From contig NZ_MNLH01000004.1 of assembly GCF_002896555.1 (NCBI RefSeq), forward strand, positions 58,027 to 122,026: a stretch of 64,000 bases of DNA, written 5' to 3'. Below the pieces are notes generated by a model that worked only from the letters and a program-made list of their open reading frames with translations, was not told where the DNA came from and made no database searches. The stretch's first letter is position 1. The number at the start of each line of letters is the position of its first letter. Positions 47,483 to 56,460 of this stretch are shown in pieces. Made by a program: the position numbers and the translations under genes. This DNA is from Gardnerella coleohominis. GTDB taxonomy: Bacteria; Actinomycetota; Actinomycetes; Actinomycetales; Bifidobacteriaceae.

Positions 47483-47661
47483 TAAGTTTAGCTGTTGCTG
47501 ATAAATTTATCTGTTGCTTATTCGTTGCTGGTAAGTTTGACTGTTGCTGGTTTTTGCGAAATAACCTGATTTTTGTGTATTCGTTTTGTATTTTGTCGTG
47601 CCAAATATCTTTATAAAAAATCATGTATAACATGTATAAAGCGTGTGGTATCCTTCGTTTG

Positions 47662-48390
47662 ATGGTAAAAAATAGCTTCTATTCACGTATTTTCGCCGCG
47701 GTTGTTGCTGGCGCGCTTTCTCTTGCCATGATTCCAATCACCGCTATTGCTGCAAATAATAACAATTCTGCTATTACAGCTACGCGCTCATTCCCAAAGG
47801 TTACAAGCGTAAAGCGTGATTTGTTTACAGAAGCTGTTTACACAGACGTGGACGCTAACTCAAAATGGGGCGGCATCGAGACTTTAAATGTGCCTCAGAC
47901 TAAAAGCGCCGCTGAACGCCGTCAAGAGCTTATTCGCAGGCATTTAAGAGATGCTCAAAATGGTTACAATGCCACTGTTAGCCGTGATGCTTCTCGTGGA
48001 GGTTTCGATGCAAATCAAACCTTTACAGTTACGCCTCCAAATGAGAATTCAGTCGATGGATTGTTGAACTTTGCGGCTCAATTCGTTGGCAAAGTGCCAT
48101 ACGTTTGGGGAGGAACCACTCCTGCTGGTTGGGATTGCTCTGGATTCGTTGGATATGTTTATGGTCAGATGGGCGTGAGTCTTCCGCGTACTTCAGGCGC
48201 GCAAGCCGGAGTTGGAAGGGCTGTTCCAAGTCTTGCAGAAGCTCATCCGGGGGATATTATTGCAAACGGCCAGCATGCGGCGATTTACGTCGGCAATGGA
48301 ATGGTTGTTAATGCTCAAAACGGCGGTACGCAATATAGCCCAATCAGGTATGTTTTTACGGCGCCTTATTCTATTCGCCGTATTTTCTAG
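47662..48390 (+). CDS. Secreted NlpC/P60 family peptidoglycan endopeptidase
   Basis: 242 residues from ATG 47662, which gives a clean signal peptide MVKNSFYSRIFAAVVAGALSL...ITAIA. The catalytic domain is C-terminal: PYVWGGTTPAGWDCSGFVGYVYGQMG (Cys159) and ANGQHAAIYVG (His205), then NAQNGGTQ. It cleaves D-Glu to diamino-acid bonds in relatives. TATAAA boxes lie at 47612 and 47635. An in-frame ATG at 47623 is an alternative. No good ribosome binding site is seen. Confidence 0.93.
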   Translation: MVKNSFYSRIFAAVVAGALSLAMIPITAIAANNNNSAITATRSFPKVTSVKRDLFTEAVYTDVDANSKWGGIETLNVPQTKSAAERRQELIRRHLRDAQNGYNATVSRDASRGGFDANQTFTVTPPNENSVDGLLNFAAQFVGKVPYVWGGTTPAGWDCSGFVGYVYGQMGVSLPRTSGAQAGVGRAVPSLAEAHPGDIIANGQHAAIYVGNGMVVNAQNGGTQYSPIRYVFTAPYSIRRIF

Positions 48391-48403
48391 ACTTTGTATA
48401 CTC

Positions 48404-48575
48404 TAAGTAAACAAAACCAAGAACCTTTCCCCGAATTTGTTTACTTACACACCCCATAAGTAAACAAAACCAAGAACCCTTCCCCTAATTTGTTTACCAA
48501 CACGCCCCATAAGTAAACAAAACCAAGAACCCTACCCCGATTTTGTTTACTTATTTACCCTCTAAGTCCACGAAA
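48404..48575 (+). repeat. GTTTAC/GTAAAC hairpin array 5
   Basis: Three units in the orientation opposite to array 1 (AAGTAAACAAAACCAAGAACC...), immediately after the NlpC/P60 stop. Confidence 0.85.
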
Positions 48576-48598
48576 TCAAGAAGAAGCTCGCTAGTTAG

Positions 48599-48773
48599 CT
48601 CGCTTACGAAACTCCCAATGCAATACCAAATAAATCACCCTGCCTTCGTCTTTACTGACTCAGGCAGACCTCGCTTGCGTTGAAAGTCCACTGGACTTTC
48701 AACCCTGAGCAAGCTCGGCGCTCCGAGTTGCCTTCGCACGCTATATCGCAGTGCTCAGGCAGGTCGTCGCGCC
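48599..48773 (+). repeat. Mosaic structured repeat, copy E (forward)
   Basis: Full-length copy with central hairpin GTTGAAAGTCC-ACT-GGACTTTCAAC. Arrays of GTTTAC hairpins flank it on both sides. Confidence 0.9.
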
Positions 48774-48885
48774 CCTAATTTGTTTACTTACACACCACAT
48801 AAGTAAACAAAACAAAGAACCTTTCCCTAATTTGTTTACTTACGCGCGCAATGCTGCGCTCAGGCAGGTCGTCGCGCATCCAATA
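48774..48885 (+). repeat. GTTTAC array 6 and repeat fragment
   Basis: Two more hairpin units, then an isolated 3' end of the mosaic repeat (CTCAGGCAGGTCGTCGCGC at ~48859). The rest to 48991 shows only the usp upstream region. Confidence 0.75.
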
Positions 48886-48991
48886 TTTTTGTGTCGAGAT
48901 GGCGGCTTAGATAGAAACGCGCTATTCTTATTCTAAGTAATAAAATTAAGCAAAACGGTGCTGTTGTGCTATGAAGTTTGGAGGGTGAATT

Positions 48992-50008
48992 ATGAACGAT
49001 AAAGCTGTTCTTGTTGGTGTCGATGGTTCTCATGCAAGCTATAAGGCCGCTTGGTGGGCGGCGAATTACGCTAAACACGCTGGATTGCAATTGCAAATCG
49101 TATGCGCATACTCCTTGCCAAGCTATGCCGCGGTTTCATTTGACGCAACATATTCCGCTATAGGAGACGACAATTTAGCTCATCGCGATGCTCAAGAAAT
49201 ACTTTCGAAAGCAAAAGCAGTTGCTAAAGAACAAGGCGTGGATGCCACAACTCTTATAGTTACAGGCGATCCTTCTTCGGTATTTATTGAGCTTTCCAGG
49301 AATTATAAGCTTATCGTGATTGGAAATCGCGGCAAAGGCGGTCTTGCTGAAAGATTGCTCGGCACTACTAGCTCTTCGCTTCCTGCATACGCGTATTGCC
49401 CAATAGTCGTAGTTCCGTATACTGACGATGACGGCCAGCGTATTCATTTGAATAATACGATTGAAAAGATTGCGGTCGGGTCGGATGAATCTAAGTGGGG
49501 CTTGAAAGCTTTGGAGATTGCTTCCGATTTGGCGTACAGCTGGAATGCTGAGTTAGACGTCATTTCTGCGGTTCCTAGCGTGCAAGGCGCGGAAGGGGAT
49601 ACTGCAGTTATGGGATCGTATATGGACGATTTGCAGTCTCGCGTGAAGCCGATTTTGGATAAAAATCCTGATTTGCGTATTAATTGCTCCGTTGTTCCAG
49701 GATCTGCAGTTACGGCTTTAACACAAGCGAGTTTGACTCATGACCTTGTTGTAGTGGGATCTCGCGGTCGTGGCGGATTTACAGGACTATTGCTTGGTTC
49801 TATAAGCCAAGGATTGCTTCAGCATTCCTCCAGGCCTGTGTACGTTGTTCCACGCAAATACGTCGAATCGGATGCGGCGAAAGAATCTGCTATCAACACT
49901 AAGTCGATTCCTGTAGACGATATTAACGGAGTTCACGAGGTGGAAGTGCCGAAAGCTGGTGCAGAAGCTGCCAAGGAGATTGAGAAGACAATCGATCCGC
50001 TGCACTAG
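48992..50008 (+). CDS. Universal stress protein, tandem UspA domains
   Basis: 338 residues with two UspA folds. Domain 1 (~4-145) has VGVDGSHASYKAAWWAANYA and the nucleotide motif GNRGKGGLAERLLGTTSSSLPAYAYCPIVVV. Domain 2 (~157-290) has GSDESKWGLKALEIA and GSRGRGGFTGLLLGSISQGLLQHSSRPVYVV. Both keep the ATP-binding G-x2-G-x9-G-S/T pattern. A ~45-residue acidic/basic tail follows. GGAGG lies seven bases before the ATG. Role in stress tolerance is known for the family only. Confidence 0.94.
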   Translation: MNDKAVLVGVDGSHASYKAAWWAANYAKHAGLQLQIVCAYSLPSYAAVSFDATYSAIGDDNLAHRDAQEILSKAKAVAKEQGVDATTLIVTGDPSSVFIELSRNYKLIVIGNRGKGGLAERLLGTTSSSLPAYAYCPIVVVPYTDDDGQRIHLNNTIEKIAVGSDESKWGLKALEIASDLAYSWNAELDVISAVPSVQGAEGDTAVMGSYMDDLQSRVKPILDKNPDLRINCSVVPGSAVTALTQASLTHDLVVVGSRGRGGFTGLLLGSISQGLLQHSSRPVYVVPRKYVESDAAKESAINTKSIPVDDINGVHEVEVPKAGAEAAKEIEKTIDPLH

Positions 50009-50198
50009 GCGTTACTCTAAGCGCGTGAGTGCTGTTTATCAGTGAGTTTTGCTTATTGGTGAACGGCACTCGCTGATGCGAATGTATTAAAAGCTATTTA
50101 GCGCTATTATGGCTATTTATAAAGCTATATAGCGCTATTTTCTTTTATATTCGCGATACTTTTATTTGTTTTTACTCGAATTCTACTCGTTACTATCG

Positions 50199-51449
50199 CT
50201 ACTCGTTATTGTCGCTCTTTTTTAGCATAAAACGTGCTCGTCTAGCATCACGCTTAGCTTTCTTTTCAGCAAGCTGTTCTTTATTCATCTCAATCGCGCG
50301 CTTATAAATCTTAATTAATTCTTGAGCTTGCGTCTTAAAGTCATTATTCTTCGAATACTCAAGAACATTAGCTTTAAGCTGCGCCTGCTCGGAATCGCTC
50401 ATATTTAAAACTTTGCTAAAAACAGCCTTGAAATCTTCGCGAGTATCCCACTGATAGCCGTTCTGTCCGCTAATAATTTGATCCTCATTAGGCTTATCGT
50501 GCTTAACTAGAGCAAATAATCCAGAAGCCATCGCCTCAAGCATAGAAAGCGAATGCATTTCAGAAAGAGACGCAGTAGTGTAGTAGTCCATCGCATGCAA
50601 ATACTTCGGAATTTCAGTGTGCGAAATAGGTCCTAGAAGATAAATTCTATCGTCAAATCCTTCTTCGGAAACGTGTTTGCGTAAATCTTCCAAATCCGGT
50701 CCGCCGCCAATCACAAACAAGCGTGCTTTTTCCCGAGGAAAATCGCAATAAATAAAGTTATCTATAAGCTCGCGAATATTCTTCTCCGCGCCTATTCTGC
50801 CAACAAACACAAAAGATTTAGTTGAATCTGAAATTTCGTATTTTTTACGGAACTCTTCTCTAAAAGCAAGTCGCTCAGGAGTTGGCAAGAACTTCTTATA
50901 TTCCACGGCATTGCTTAAAACGATAACCTTTTTATTCACCTTTTGGCGATCGATATACGCTTGAGCCTTAGCAGACATACTCGTAATAATTGTGGCATTT
51001 TTCGAAAAACGCATAAAATATTTGGAAGAAATATTGCGAGAGAATTCTGTAAAATGCTTAAGTCCGATGTAGAACAAGAACTTATCGTATTCCGTGTGAA
51101 GAGTATAAATAACAGGAATATGCTCTTTTTTGGCAACCTCCAAGCCGATTTCGCCAATGCCAAACTCGTTTTGAATATGAATCACATCCGGCTTGAAATT
51201 AATAGGGAATTTCTTACGCATATAGCCGATAGGTATTGCCACGCGATACTTGTAAAGCTTTTTAAGCATGAACCCAGGTACGTAAACAACTCCATCAACG
51301 AGCTTCGTTTTGTACTGCTTTTCGGATCCAACTGTCACTACTAATACTTCGTGACCCATTTCCTCGTACATTTTTTTCAGCATGTACGATTGGGTTGCGA
51401 CGCCATTTATGTATGGTGGATAAGTTTCCGTAAAAATAGCTATTTTCAA
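50199..51449 (-). CDS. GT4-family glycosyltransferase (likely diacylglycerol glucosyltransferase type)
   Basis: 416 residues. The start is TTG at 51449 (KIAIFTETYPPYINGV), because GGGAGG lies at ideal distance before it; the 20 in-frame codons upstream are unlike any homologue. N-terminal acceptor domain has ETYPPYINGVATQSYML, VIHIQNEFGIGEIG and VIYTLHTEYDKF. The donor domain has FVFVGRIGAEKNIRELI, VIGGGPDLEDLR and TASLSEMHSLSMLEAMASGL. Such enzymes make glycolipids such as monoglucosyl-diacylglycerol, which fits a lipid role but the acceptor is inferred. The tail is basic (KKAKRDARRARF). Confidence 0.85.
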   Translation of the reverse strand: MKIAIFTETYPPYINGVATQSYMLKKMYEEMGHEVLVVTVGSEKQYKTKLVDGVVYVPGFMLKKLYKYRVAIPIGYMRKKFPINFKPDVIHIQNEFGIGEIGLEVAKKEHIPVIYTLHTEYDKFLFYIGLKHFTEFSRNISSKYFMRFSKNATIITSMSAKAQAYIDRQKVNKKVIVLSNAVEYKKFLPTPERLAFREEFRKKYEISDSTKSFVFVGRIGAEKNIRELIDNFIYCDFPREKARLFVIGGGPDLEDLRKHVSEEGFDDRIYLLGPISHTEIPKYLHAMDYYTTASLSEMHSLSMLEAMASGLFALVKHDKPNEDQIISGQNGYQWDTREDFKAVFSKVLNMSDSEQAQLKANVLEYSKNNDFKTQAQELIKIYKRAIEMNKEQLAEKKAKRDARRARFMLKKSDNNE

Positions 51450-51514
51450 AATTTCCTCCCAGTACATAAACAACATATACAGTATATTATGTTTTTTGGA
51501 ATAGTCCACGCGAT

Positions 51515-51602
51515 GTGTTGGGTGTTGTTGGTTTGTTTTGGGGCTGTTGTGGTGTTTGCGTTAGGGTGTTGTTGGCTTGGGGTTGTTGGTTTAGGGTTGG
51601 CG
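51515..51602 (+). repeat. G/T-rich stretch between osmC and the glycosyltransferase gene
   Basis: Strand-biased G/T sequence with several GGG and GGGG runs (TTTTGGGG, TTAGGG), able in principle to form a G-quadruplex on the plus strand. Partial GTTG repeats are seen. Confidence 0.6.
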
Positions 51603-51612
51603 CTTTTACGCT

Positions 51613-52032
51613 TTATCTGCGAATAGTCACCATAACTCGAACCGGCGCGGCTGATTCAAGAGTGTGCTTCACAGTGCAACCTTTGCTTATATGGCGTTCC
51701 ATACGTGCTTTCAGTTCAGAAGTAGCTTCATCGCTAAGAGGGGGATTGGCAGAAGTCGCGTCAACGGTAACATCTTCGTTAAACTGCGTGTAAGTTCCTT
51801 CTTCTGGGTCGTATCTTCCGCTTACAACGACGCGTGCGCTGGCGGATTCGCCAAGAGAATGCTCTATTGCGTACTGGCTACTTAGGGCTGTGCATCCTGC
51901 TAACGCTATTTGCATTAGTTCAACGGGCGTGAACATTCCTTCGCCTTTTCCGAAAGACAATCGCGCGCCGTCGTCGCTTGAAGCCTCCCATGTGCCATCA
52001 TCTTTGCGCTCCACGCATAATCTTCTAGACAT
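51613..52032 (-). CDS. OsmC/Ohr family protein
   Basis: 139 residues from ATG 52032, which has an AAGGAGC site; a further ATG 36 bases upstream is less likely. The fold shows EGMFTPVELMQIALAGCTALSSQYAIEH, with one redox cysteine, and a second in the ERHISKGCTVKHTLESAAPVRVMV end. The two-cysteine pattern is that of peroxide-reducing OsmC/Ohr. It lies upstream of the glycosyltransferase gene on the same strand. Confidence 0.9.
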   Translation of the reverse strand: MSRRLCVERKDDGTWEASSDDGARLSFGKGEGMFTPVELMQIALAGCTALSSQYAIEHSLGESASARVVVSGRYDPEEGTYTQFNEDVTVDATSANPPLSDEATSELKARMERHISKGCTVKHTLESAAPVRVMVTIRR

Positions 52033-52111
52033 TTTGCTTTGCTCCTTTGCTGTAATCGTATTTTTCATGTTATCGTAAGGATCGTAACTATGCTTTCGGT
52101 TGTCGTGATAA

Positions 52112-52175
52112 TGCAGTCGTCGTTCTGCGCGAGTGTCTGATTTTGCTTGTTTTGGGACGCTGGTGCAGTTGGCGT
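52112..52175 (+). repeat. GACACT/AGTGTC-type repeat fragment
   Basis: GTTCTGCGCGAGTGTCTGATTTTGCTTG and a following GGGACGC...GTTCTGCGC match the 52-bp repeat at 42.56 kb, here reduced to about 1.3 units. Confidence 0.75.
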
Positions 52176-52191
52176 TCTGCGCGGATTACGC

Positions 52192-52368
52192 GCTCGCTTA
52201 CGAAACTCGCAATGTGATATCAAATAAATCACCCTGCCTTCGTTTTTGTTGACGAAGGCAGACCTCGCTTGCGTTGAAAGTCCACTGGACTTTCAACTTT
52301 GAGCAAGCTCGGCGCTCCGAGTTGCCTTCGCGCGCTATATCGCAGCGCTCAAGCAGGTCGTCGCGCTT
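52192..52368 (+). repeat. Mosaic structured repeat, copy F (forward)
   Basis: Copy with GCGCGCTATATCGCAGCGC in place of GCACGCTATATCGCAGTGC, i.e. both arms of the hairpin have changed together. Confidence 0.9.
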
Positions 52369-52373
52369 ACTTT

Positions 52374-52518
52374 TGTTTACTTATGTGGTGTGTTGGTAAA
52401 CAAAGTTGGGGGAGGGTTCTTGGTTTTGTTTACTTCGAGTGCGTGTTGGTAAACAAAGTCGGGGAAGGGCTCTTGGTTTTGTGGACTTATGGGATTGATA
52501 AGTAAACAAAGTTGGGGG
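52374..52518 (+). repeat. GTTTAC/GTAAAC hairpin array 7
   Basis: Two to three units (GTTTACTTA with GTAAACAAAG) directly after copy F; the rest up to thyA shows nothing else. Confidence 0.85.
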
Positions 52519-52634
52519 AGCTGTTACGATGCGTAACGCTAGATTGTCGAAGTGAAGATAGCGTTTTGCGCGGTAGGCATAAGTTTTACGAGCGCGATTC
52601 TTTAAATTTATTATCGCTTTGTTAACATGGCAGT

Positions 52635-53507
52635 ATGGCTTTAACAGAAGAAGAACTTGCGGCAATTCGCGCGCGCGTACCACAAAAACCAGCGTCTAAT
52701 ATTCCTACTCCTTACGAGGATTTAGTGCGAAAAATCCTTACGGAAGGCACTCTAAAATCAGATCGCACAGGCACAGGTACGATTTCGCTTTTCGGTCAGC
52801 AAATCCGCTTCGATATTAGCAAATACTTCCCGCTTATCACCACGAAAACCGTGTTTTTCAAAGGACTCGCGTACGAGTTGCTTTGGTTCCTTAAAGGATC
52901 AAGCAATGTGCGCTGGTTGCAAGAAAATGGCGTTCACATCTGGGACGAGTGGGCGGATGAGAACGGCGATTTAGGCCCTGTTTACGGCGTGCAATGGAGG
53001 AGTTGGCCGGCGCCTACCGCTGAAAATCCAAATCGCACAATCGATCAAATCGCGAACGTGCTGGACCTTATGAAGAATCATCCAGATTCTCGTCGAATGA
53101 TTGTTAGCGCTTGGAATCCTGCGGAAGTTGAAAACATGGCCTTGCCGCCTTGCCACTCGCTTTTCCAATTCTATGTGGCTGACGGCAAGCTTTCGTGCCA
53201 GCTTTACCAGCGTTCTTGCGATATGTTCCTCGGCGTGCCGTTTAACATTGCGTCTTACTCGCTTTTGACGATGATGATGGCTCAGCAGGCAGGTCTTGAG
53301 CCGGGCGAGTTTGTGTGGACGGGCGGCGATTGCCATATTTACGACAATCACGTTGAGCAGGTGCTCGAGCAGCTTTCGCGCGAACCATACCCGTATCCGC
53401 AGCTTAAGATTCGTAAGGCAGATTCGATTTTTGACTACGATTACAGCGATTTTGAAGTGGTTGATTATAAGCATCATCCGACGATTAAAGCGCCGGTTGC
53501 GGTGTGA
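52635..53507 (+). CDS. thyA: Thymidylate synthase
   Basis: Methylates dUMP to dTMP using methylene-tetrahydrofolate. 290 residues. Seen: [19 protein letters not shown] (phosphate-site Arg), [58 protein letters not shown] with catalytic Cys173, and [21 protein letters not shown]. It is the folate-consuming partner of the DHFR gene 122 bp downstream; the two are probably co-transcribed. Confidence 0.97.
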   Translation: MALTEEELAAIRARVPQKPASNIPTPYEDLVRKILTEGTLKSDRTGTGTISLFGQQIRFDISKYFPLITTKTVFFKGLAYELLWFLKGSSNVRWLQENGVHIWDEWADENGDLGPVYGVQWRSWPAPTAENPNRTIDQIANVLDLMKNHPDSRRMIVSAWNPAEVENMALPPCHSLFQFYVADGKLSCQLYQRSCDMFLGVPFNIASYSLLTMMMAQQAGLEPGEFVWTGGDCHIYDNHVEQVLEQLSREPYPYPQLKIRKADSIFDYDYSDFEVVDYKHHPTIKAPVAV

Positions 53508-53629
53508 GATTTGCGTGATTTGCGCTGCTTAGTTTTGCGTTAGTCGTTGTGCGAGAGGCGTTGTGCGAGAATTGCGCGTGATTTTATATGCATTAGTGGA
53601 AAATAGCGTTAGTAGAAAGTGGCGTTAGT

Positions 53630-54277
53630 ATGTCGAATAATTTTCCTGTGCGTCTGATTTGGGGACAAGCGTACGGAACTGACGGAAGGTCCGGCGCGAT
53701 GGGTGTGAACGGTGGCATGCCGTGGCGACTTTCCCCGGATTTGCGCTATTTTAAGGCGATGACAATCGGCTGCCCTGTGATTATGGGTCGAGGCACGTGG
53801 GATGCGATGCCGCCGAAATTCCGTCCGCTGCCTGGGCGCGAAAATATTGTTGTTACGCGAAATCCGGATTTTGTGGCGGATGGTGCGTGCAGTTTTACTA
53901 GCATTGACGCAGCTTTGGATTATGCGCGAGAATGGTTGGAAAATAGGGAAGCGCTGGAAAATCAGGAGAATGTAACTAAAGAATCGCCTTTAGATTCTCA
54001 TCAAGATTCGCCTAAAGACGGACGTGCAATCTGGGTTATTGGCGGGGCTGCAATTTTGCACGAAATGCTTGCAAATTATCACGCGGACGCAGCTTACGTA
54101 ACGCAAATCGACGCAAAAGTTGATGCAGATACGTTTGCTCCCGATATTCAGAATCTTGTTGATGCTGGAAAATGGTGCGTTGCGCGCGAAGGTGAGTGGC
54201 AGGAAGCGCCGTTGAAAGTTGGTAGCGAAAGCAATCCTGCACGATACCGGTTCATGGTATATAGTCCTGCGCAGTAA
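53630..54277 (+). CDS. folA: Dihydrofolate reductase
   Basis: Reduces dihydrofolate with NADPH and regenerates the cofactor used by ThyA. 215 residues, against ~160 typical. IWGQAYGTDGRSGAMGVNGGMPWRLSPDLRYFKAMTIGCPVIMGRGTWDAMP contains the active-site MPW and the NADPH-contacting segment; the later WVIGGAAILHEML is the phosphate loop. An insertion at ~105-128 (NREALENQENVTKESPLDSH) explains the extra length. The final ~50 residues include the usual DADTFAP. Confidence 0.93.
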   Translation: MSNNFPVRLIWGQAYGTDGRSGAMGVNGGMPWRLSPDLRYFKAMTIGCPVIMGRGTWDAMPPKFRPLPGRENIVVTRNPDFVADGACSFTSIDAALDYAREWLENREALENQENVTKESPLDSHQDSPKDGRAIWVIGGAAILHEMLANYHADAAYVTQIDAKVDADTFAPDIQNLVDAGKWCVAREGEWQEAPLKVGSESNPARYRFMVYSPAQ

Positions 54278-54324
54278 ACAAGAATCGCAAAGTAAACGAA
54301 AAATCCAAAAGTAAACGAGGAAAT

Positions 54325-54873
54325 ATGACTGAAGAATCAAGCAAAATCAAGGTAGATGCGCGTCATCCATACACTGTTATGACCGTTTGCACGGGGAATA
54401 TTTGCCGCTCTCCAATGGCGGAAATCGTGCTACGTAATGAGTTTGCGCTTAGGGGATTAAGCGACGTCGTTGCCGTGCGTTCCAGCGGAGTCAGCGATGA
54501 GGAGTATGGGAATCCGATCGATCGCCGCGCGCAAAGGGAATTAACTAAACGCGGATACCACCTTCCAGTATCGCATTTTGCGCATCGAATTGAAGCGGAC
54601 GAGATTGCGGAAACGAACCTGTTTTTGCCAATGACGGCATCGCATATGCGTTCGCTCGTGCGTCTTCTTCCTGTACAAAAGCGCGCGTTCGTTCATATGT
54701 ATCGCTCGTTTGATCCTTCGTTACCAAAGCCTTCTGCTGGGTGCGAGTCCACTTTAGATTTGGCGGATCCGTGGTATGGTGGGCCGCGAGAGTTCGAAAT
54801 TGCCATGAATCAGATTGAGGAATGCGCGCCGTACATAGTCGATTGGGTTGAAAGTAGAATTTCGCGCGACTAA
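54325..54873 (+). CDS. Low-molecular-weight protein tyrosine phosphatase
   Basis: 182 residues. The P-loop VCTGNICRSPMAEI carries catalytic Cys22 and Arg28; the general acid Asp148 lies in LDLADPWYGG. The family dephosphorylates phosphotyrosine or related phosphoesters; the substrate here is unknown. It lies 47 bp after folA. A GAGGAAAT site precedes the ATG. Confidence 0.93.
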   Translation: MTEESSKIKVDARHPYTVMTVCTGNICRSPMAEIVLRNEFALRGLSDVVAVRSSGVSDEEYGNPIDRRAQRELTKRGYHLPVSHFAHRIEADEIAETNLFLPMTASHMRSLVRLLPVQKRAFVHMYRSFDPSLPKPSAGCESTLDLADPWYGGPREFEIAMNQIEECAPYIVDWVESRISRD

Positions 54874-55052
54874 TAACGACTAGTAAGCATCCTTAATGGT
54901 TTTGGCAAATTGAGTACTAAGTTTGTATTGATTTGCTAAGACAATTTTTGGTGCGGAATAATAGTTTTAATTCCTGTGCATTGCGCTTTTACGGGGTACA
55001 AGATTTTTATACAAGGTCATAATTTTCCTATGCAATGGGGCTGAGTTGCGAA

Positions 55053-55210
55053 TCGACCGAGCTTAAAGCAGCATAGTGCACTTTAAGCTCCTTCGATGAG
55101 TGAGCTGGCACAGAGAGGAAGTCCAGTGGACTTCCTCGCCAGCGAAGCGTTGAGCTGTTACTGCGAACGCGATGAAAAGTGGTACTAAAGATCTCTCATC
55201 GCAAGATTTT
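55053..55210 (+). repeat. Second structured repeat family, copy 1
   Basis: Contains hairpins GAGCTTAAAG...CTTTAAGCTC and AGGAAGTCC-AGT-GGACTTCCT inside a CTGGC/GCCAG stem. The rest of 54874-55700 shows no gene. Confidence 0.85.
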
Positions 55211-55324
55211 TACATTGCTCTAAGAGAAACTCCGACAGCTCTTGGCATGTTTAGTCTTTTAATCTTCGGTTAATCACCGAGATTTTTCAATTTTTCTTGC
55301 TCTCTCGACGAGTCACCATTCGGG

Positions 55325-55526
55325 CTGCGAATCGACCGAGCTTAAAGCAGCATAGTGCGCTTTAAGCTCCTTCGATGAGTGAGCTGGCACAGAGTGGAAG
55401 TCCAGTGGACTTCCGCCGCCAGCGAAGTGTTGAGCTGTTACTGCGTGCGCGATGAAAAGTGGCACTAAAGATCTCGTTCACTGCGAAAAATCTCAAATCT
55501 CTGCCTAATAACAGCAAAGCGTAAGT
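55325..55526 (+). repeat. Second structured repeat family, copy 2
   Basis: Diverged copy of the 55.05-kb element with the same hairpins, followed by CGAAAAATCTCAAATCTCTGCC, also found at 29.53 kb. Confidence 0.85.
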
Positions 55527-55707
55527 ATTTTAGAACTATGTGTAAAAAATTAATCTACATATTTTGTTAATTAACTAGTATTGCAAATAAGTAAATTGAC
55601 TGGTTCTGAAGCCGATTTATAAGCGCTTTTATGCAAGTCTTATATGATTTGCAGATTTTAGTAAGTCTTAGTAAGTCTTTAGTAAGTCTTCAGTTGCAAT
55701 TCTCTAG

Positions 55708-55760
55708 ATACAATTTTTGTATACAATTTTTTACTTGCAATTGTGCGTTATTTGTATAAT
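55708..55760 (+). promoter_or_regulatory. Promoter and candidate operator of the AbiEi gene
   Basis: ATACAATTTTT occurs twice (55708 and 55721, period 13), overlapping the palindrome TTGTATACAA (55717-55726); the -10 TATAAT is at 55755-55760. AbiEi antitoxins are known to repress their own promoter via repeats. Short AGTAAGTCT repeats lie at 55660-55690. Confidence 0.5.
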
Positions 55761-55833
55761 AATAAAGCACAAAAGCAAGTTTTTTATAAGCGTTTATTAT
55801 CTCTAAAATGATAATTCTTTAATAGGTTGGTAT

Positions 55834-56460
55834 GTGACGGTGAAAGTAAAGTCGGATAAAAAGAGAACAAATATTAGTGAAATTAAAAGAATTGTTAAGA
55901 AAAATAACGGTATTATCACGGCAAAAGAAGTTTCTTCCGCAGGAATTGACTCTTGGTATCTAACTAGCATGGTCAAAAATAATGATTTGGAAAGAGTTGC
56001 GCGCGGCGTGTATTTCGATAGCAATTCAAATAATTATGATGAACTTTATTTTTTCCAGCTTCGTAATAAAGCTTGCATATGTTCTTACCAAACTGCCTTG
56101 TATTTGCATAATCTTACAGATCGCATGCCGTTTATAAACGAAGTTACGGTATGTCAGGGATATAACACGTGGCGCATAAAAAATGATGTTGAAGTGCATC
56201 AAATTAAAAAAGAATGGTATAAAATTGGTATCACTCAGGTGCGTACGGTTATTGGTAATTATGTGATGGTTTATGATATGGAGCGCACTATCTGCGATTT
56301 GGTTAGGAATCGTAGGCGTCAGGATTCAGAGATATTTGGTAAGGCTTTGCGTGCGTATGTGAGAAACCCTAAGAAAAATGTACATAGATTGCGCGAATAT
56401 GCCAAAAAATTTGGTATTCTTCGGCAAGTTGACGATATTTTGGAGATTCTCGATGAATAA
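55834..56460 (+). CDS. AbiEi-family antitoxin / winged-helix transcriptional regulator (orphan)
   Basis: 208 residues. The winged-helix N-terminus has KRIVKKNNGIITAKEVSSAGIDSWYLTSMVKNNDLERVARGVYF, typical of AbiEi antitoxins. The C-terminal part has YDMERTICDLVRNRRRQDSEIFGKALRAYVRNPKKNVHRLREYAKKFGI, typical of the family's second domain. In the normal system AbiEi represses the operon and counters the nucleotidyltransferase toxin AbiEii. Here the toxin is only a stub overlapping its end. GTG is unneeded: ATG lies at 55834, though no strong ribosome site is seen. Codon use is AT-rich, suggesting acquisition. Confidence 0.88.
   Translation: MTVKVKSDKKRTNISEIKRIVKKNNGIITAKEVSSAGIDSWYLTSMVKNNDLERVARGVYFDSNSNNYDELYFFQLRNKACICSYQTALYLHNLTDRMPFINEVTVCQGYNTWRIKNDVEVHQIKKEWYKIGITQVRTVIGNYVMVYDMERTICDLVRNRRRQDSEIFGKALRAYVRNPKKNVHRLREYAKKFGILRQVDDILEILDE

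Noticed and set aside
48751..48936. Open frame of 61 codons
   Set aside because: Entirely repeat and array DNA.
55053..55210. tRNA or tmRNA gene
   Set aside because: Stems do not form a cloverleaf and no T-arm TTCRA consensus is present.
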